This document shows positions 63,215-64,000 of a stretch of DNA of 64,000 nucleotides, one piece after another. The stretch is from UBA8079 sp965205535 (GTDB lineage Bacteria; Pseudomonadota; Alphaproteobacteria; UBA6615), in NCBI GenBank assembly GCA_965205535.1, contig CBDBHH010000005.1, positions 2,666,001 to 2,730,000 of the forward strand, written 5' to 3'. The number at the start of each line of letters is the position of its first letter. Position 1 is the stretch's first letter. Under the pieces are notes generated by a model, which saw only the letters and a program-made list of their open reading frames with translations, was not told where the DNA came from and searched no databases. The translations under genes were made by a program, and so were the position numbers.

Positions 63215-63947
63215 CGCTCCATTCCAGTTGCCAGGTCTTGGGACGCCCGCCCCGGGCGCGCAGCAGTTCGGCCTGCCAGCGTGCTGCACCAGGCAGGTTT
63301 GAATATTCGGCTGGCCCGCCCGGCAACGCGGCGATCCGCCAGCGGCTGATACACGCCGTCGGGGGAAGGGTATTTCCCACATCCCGGCGCAGCAGCAGGC
63401 CGAGCCCGCCACCGGCTTCAGCGGCGAGCTGCAGGCGGCGGCTGGCGGTGAGGTCCATCGCCTCGATTTCCGCGCAGACCAGCCCGACCGCGGGCGCACG
63501 CAGGGCTTCCTCCATGGCCCACAGGGCCGTCGCGGCGAAATCGCTGCCGGGCGGCACCCGCACCGCAATCAGATCGGAAGGGTCGAGGCCGAACCCGGCG
63601 AGCCCCGGCGCATACAGGCTCTCGCGCGGGCCGGTGCGGGGCGCGATCCAGACGATGGGCCGGGCGCGGGTGTGCTGGGCCTTGCCCGCGATCGCGGCGG
63701 CGAAAGCCGTGACCGCGCCGTTCAGGGCGCCGCCGATTTTGGTGGTGCTGTTGGAGGTGGGGGCGTCGCCATCGAGGAATTCATGCACCGCCCCCGCCGC
63801 GAGCCCGCCCCAGGGCAGATGTTCGTCGATCGCCGGAATGTCGAAGGCAAGGCCTGTGTCGTCACTGAACGGACTCCCGCTGCCGCCGCGCTCGATGGCG
63901 GCGATGCGGCTGCGCAGCCGCTGGAGGAGTTGAGGATCCGCCGGCAC
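63093..63947 (-). CDS. imuA: ImuA-like RecA-related mutasome protein
   Basis: 284 residues, start GTG at 63947. It has the ImuA pattern PWGGLAAGAVHEFLDG near residue 44, then IVWIAPRTGPRESLYAPGLAGFGLDP and RWQAELLRARGGRPKTWQLEW near the C-terminus. ImuA is the RecA-like accessory of the ImuA-ImuB-DnaE2 translesion complex. It is the first gene of the SOS operon, with a LexA box 27 bp upstream of the start. Confidence 0.9.
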   Translation of the reverse strand: MPADPQLLQRLRSRIAAIERGGSGSPFSDDTGLAFDIPAIDEHLPWGGLAAGAVHEFLDGDAPTSNSTTKIGGALNGAVTAFAAAIAGKAQHTRARPIVWIAPRTGPRESLYAPGLAGFGLDPSDLIAVRVPPGSDFAATALWAMEEALRAPAVGLVCAEIEAMDLTASRRLQLAAEAGGGLGLLLRRDVGNTLPPTACISRWRIAALPGGPAEYSNLPGAARWQAELLRARGGRPKTWQLEWSDGEQDKSQTQGGFALVPPLRDRSLPAQPETADEAARRRIA

Positions 63948-63973
63948 CGTTGCTGTATCCGTTCTCGCTAAAT

Positions 63974-63988
63974 GTTCTTATTTTGTTC
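63974..63988. promoter_or_regulatory. LexA (SOS) box, GTTC-N7-GTTC
   Basis: GTTC at 63974-63977 and GTTC at 63985-63988, seven bases apart, are the exact alphaproteobacterial LexA operator. They lie just upstream of the imuA start and should repress the imuA-imuB-dnaE2 operon until DNA damage. Confidence 0.88.
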
Positions 63989-64000
63989 TAGTTTTCGAGA

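Noticed and set aside
1..64000. CRISPR arrays, rRNA genes, prophage structural genes or plasmid origins
   Set aside because: I looked for regularly spaced repeats and for such genes and saw none. The only mobile parts are the tRNA-Thr island, the IS3 element and the palindromic repeat.

Overview
This is high-GC alphaproteobacterial chromosomal DNA, most likely from a free-living, probably aquatic, Rhodospirillales-like bacterium. That placement is inference. It rests on a LexA box of the alphaproteobacterial type (GTTC-N7-GTTC) in front of an imuA-imuB-dnaE2 cassette, an NDUFS4-like complex I accessory subunit, a form II cox (molybdenum hydroxylase) cluster, TRAP transport and tRNA genes that encode CCA. 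Nearly everything is ordinary chromosome. The accessory part is about 46.0-50.5 kb.

Layout. 0-3.8 kb: end of a GldA/GldF/GldG/DUF4340-type ABC export cluster, closed by an intrinsic terminator. 4.0-7.7 kb: a frameshifted sapC-family gene, a membrane redox-sensor-like adenylate cyclase, a TPR lipid-side protein and a frameshifted Sel1 gene. 7.7-17.2 kb (minus strand): a complete cox-type molybdenum hydroxylase operon, coxG-coxS-coxL-coxM-coxD-coxE-coxI(N)-coxI(C)-MoeA/MocA fusion. 17.3-24.4 kb: an MFS transporter and a seven-gene Mrp (mnhA-G) cation/proton antiporter operon. 24.8-32.4 kb: an Atm1-type exporter, a TPP-riboswitch-controlled thiXYZ pyrimidine importer, a histone-deacetylase-like amidohydrolase, DUF192, a small secreted protein and a DMT transporter. 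32.8-34.3 kb: the tail of a type I secretion ATPase gene coupled to an intact HlyD adaptor. 34.3-37.6 kb: a TAXI-TRAP transporter. 37.9-40.3 kb: tRNA-Pro, an SDR, the NDUFS4-like subunit, tRNA-Arg and a frameshifted DMT transporter. 40.3-45.9 kb: a catabolic operon (FMN monooxygenase, SDR, CoA-transferase A/B, DUF35) headed by an in-frame chimera of a ketopantoate reductase and a thiolase.

46.0-50.5 kb is the most unusual part. A host tRNA-Thr(TGT) gene is cut in its anticodon loop. It is followed by an AT-rich island with an EcoRI-family adenine methyltransferase and a DUF262-HNH nuclease-like protein. The island ends in a complete, different tRNA-Thr(TGT), then an IS3-family element and a palindrome. 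I read this as a restriction or anti-invader module that replaced the tRNA it broke.

50.4-58.3 kb: a sulfur amino-acid operon (cysK-alaX-sseA-metC), an SDR, two hydrolases (one fused to OsmC) and a CopD-like protein. 58.4-64.0 kb: the SOS mutasome operon imuA-imuB-dnaE2. imuB carries a frameshift, and dnaE2 is interrupted by a palindromic repeat that keeps the reading frame but brings one stop codon.

Four otherwise normal genes (sapC, sel1, an EamA transporter, imuB) each appear to lack exactly one base. This pattern suggests consensus sequence errors as strongly as it suggests real gene decay.
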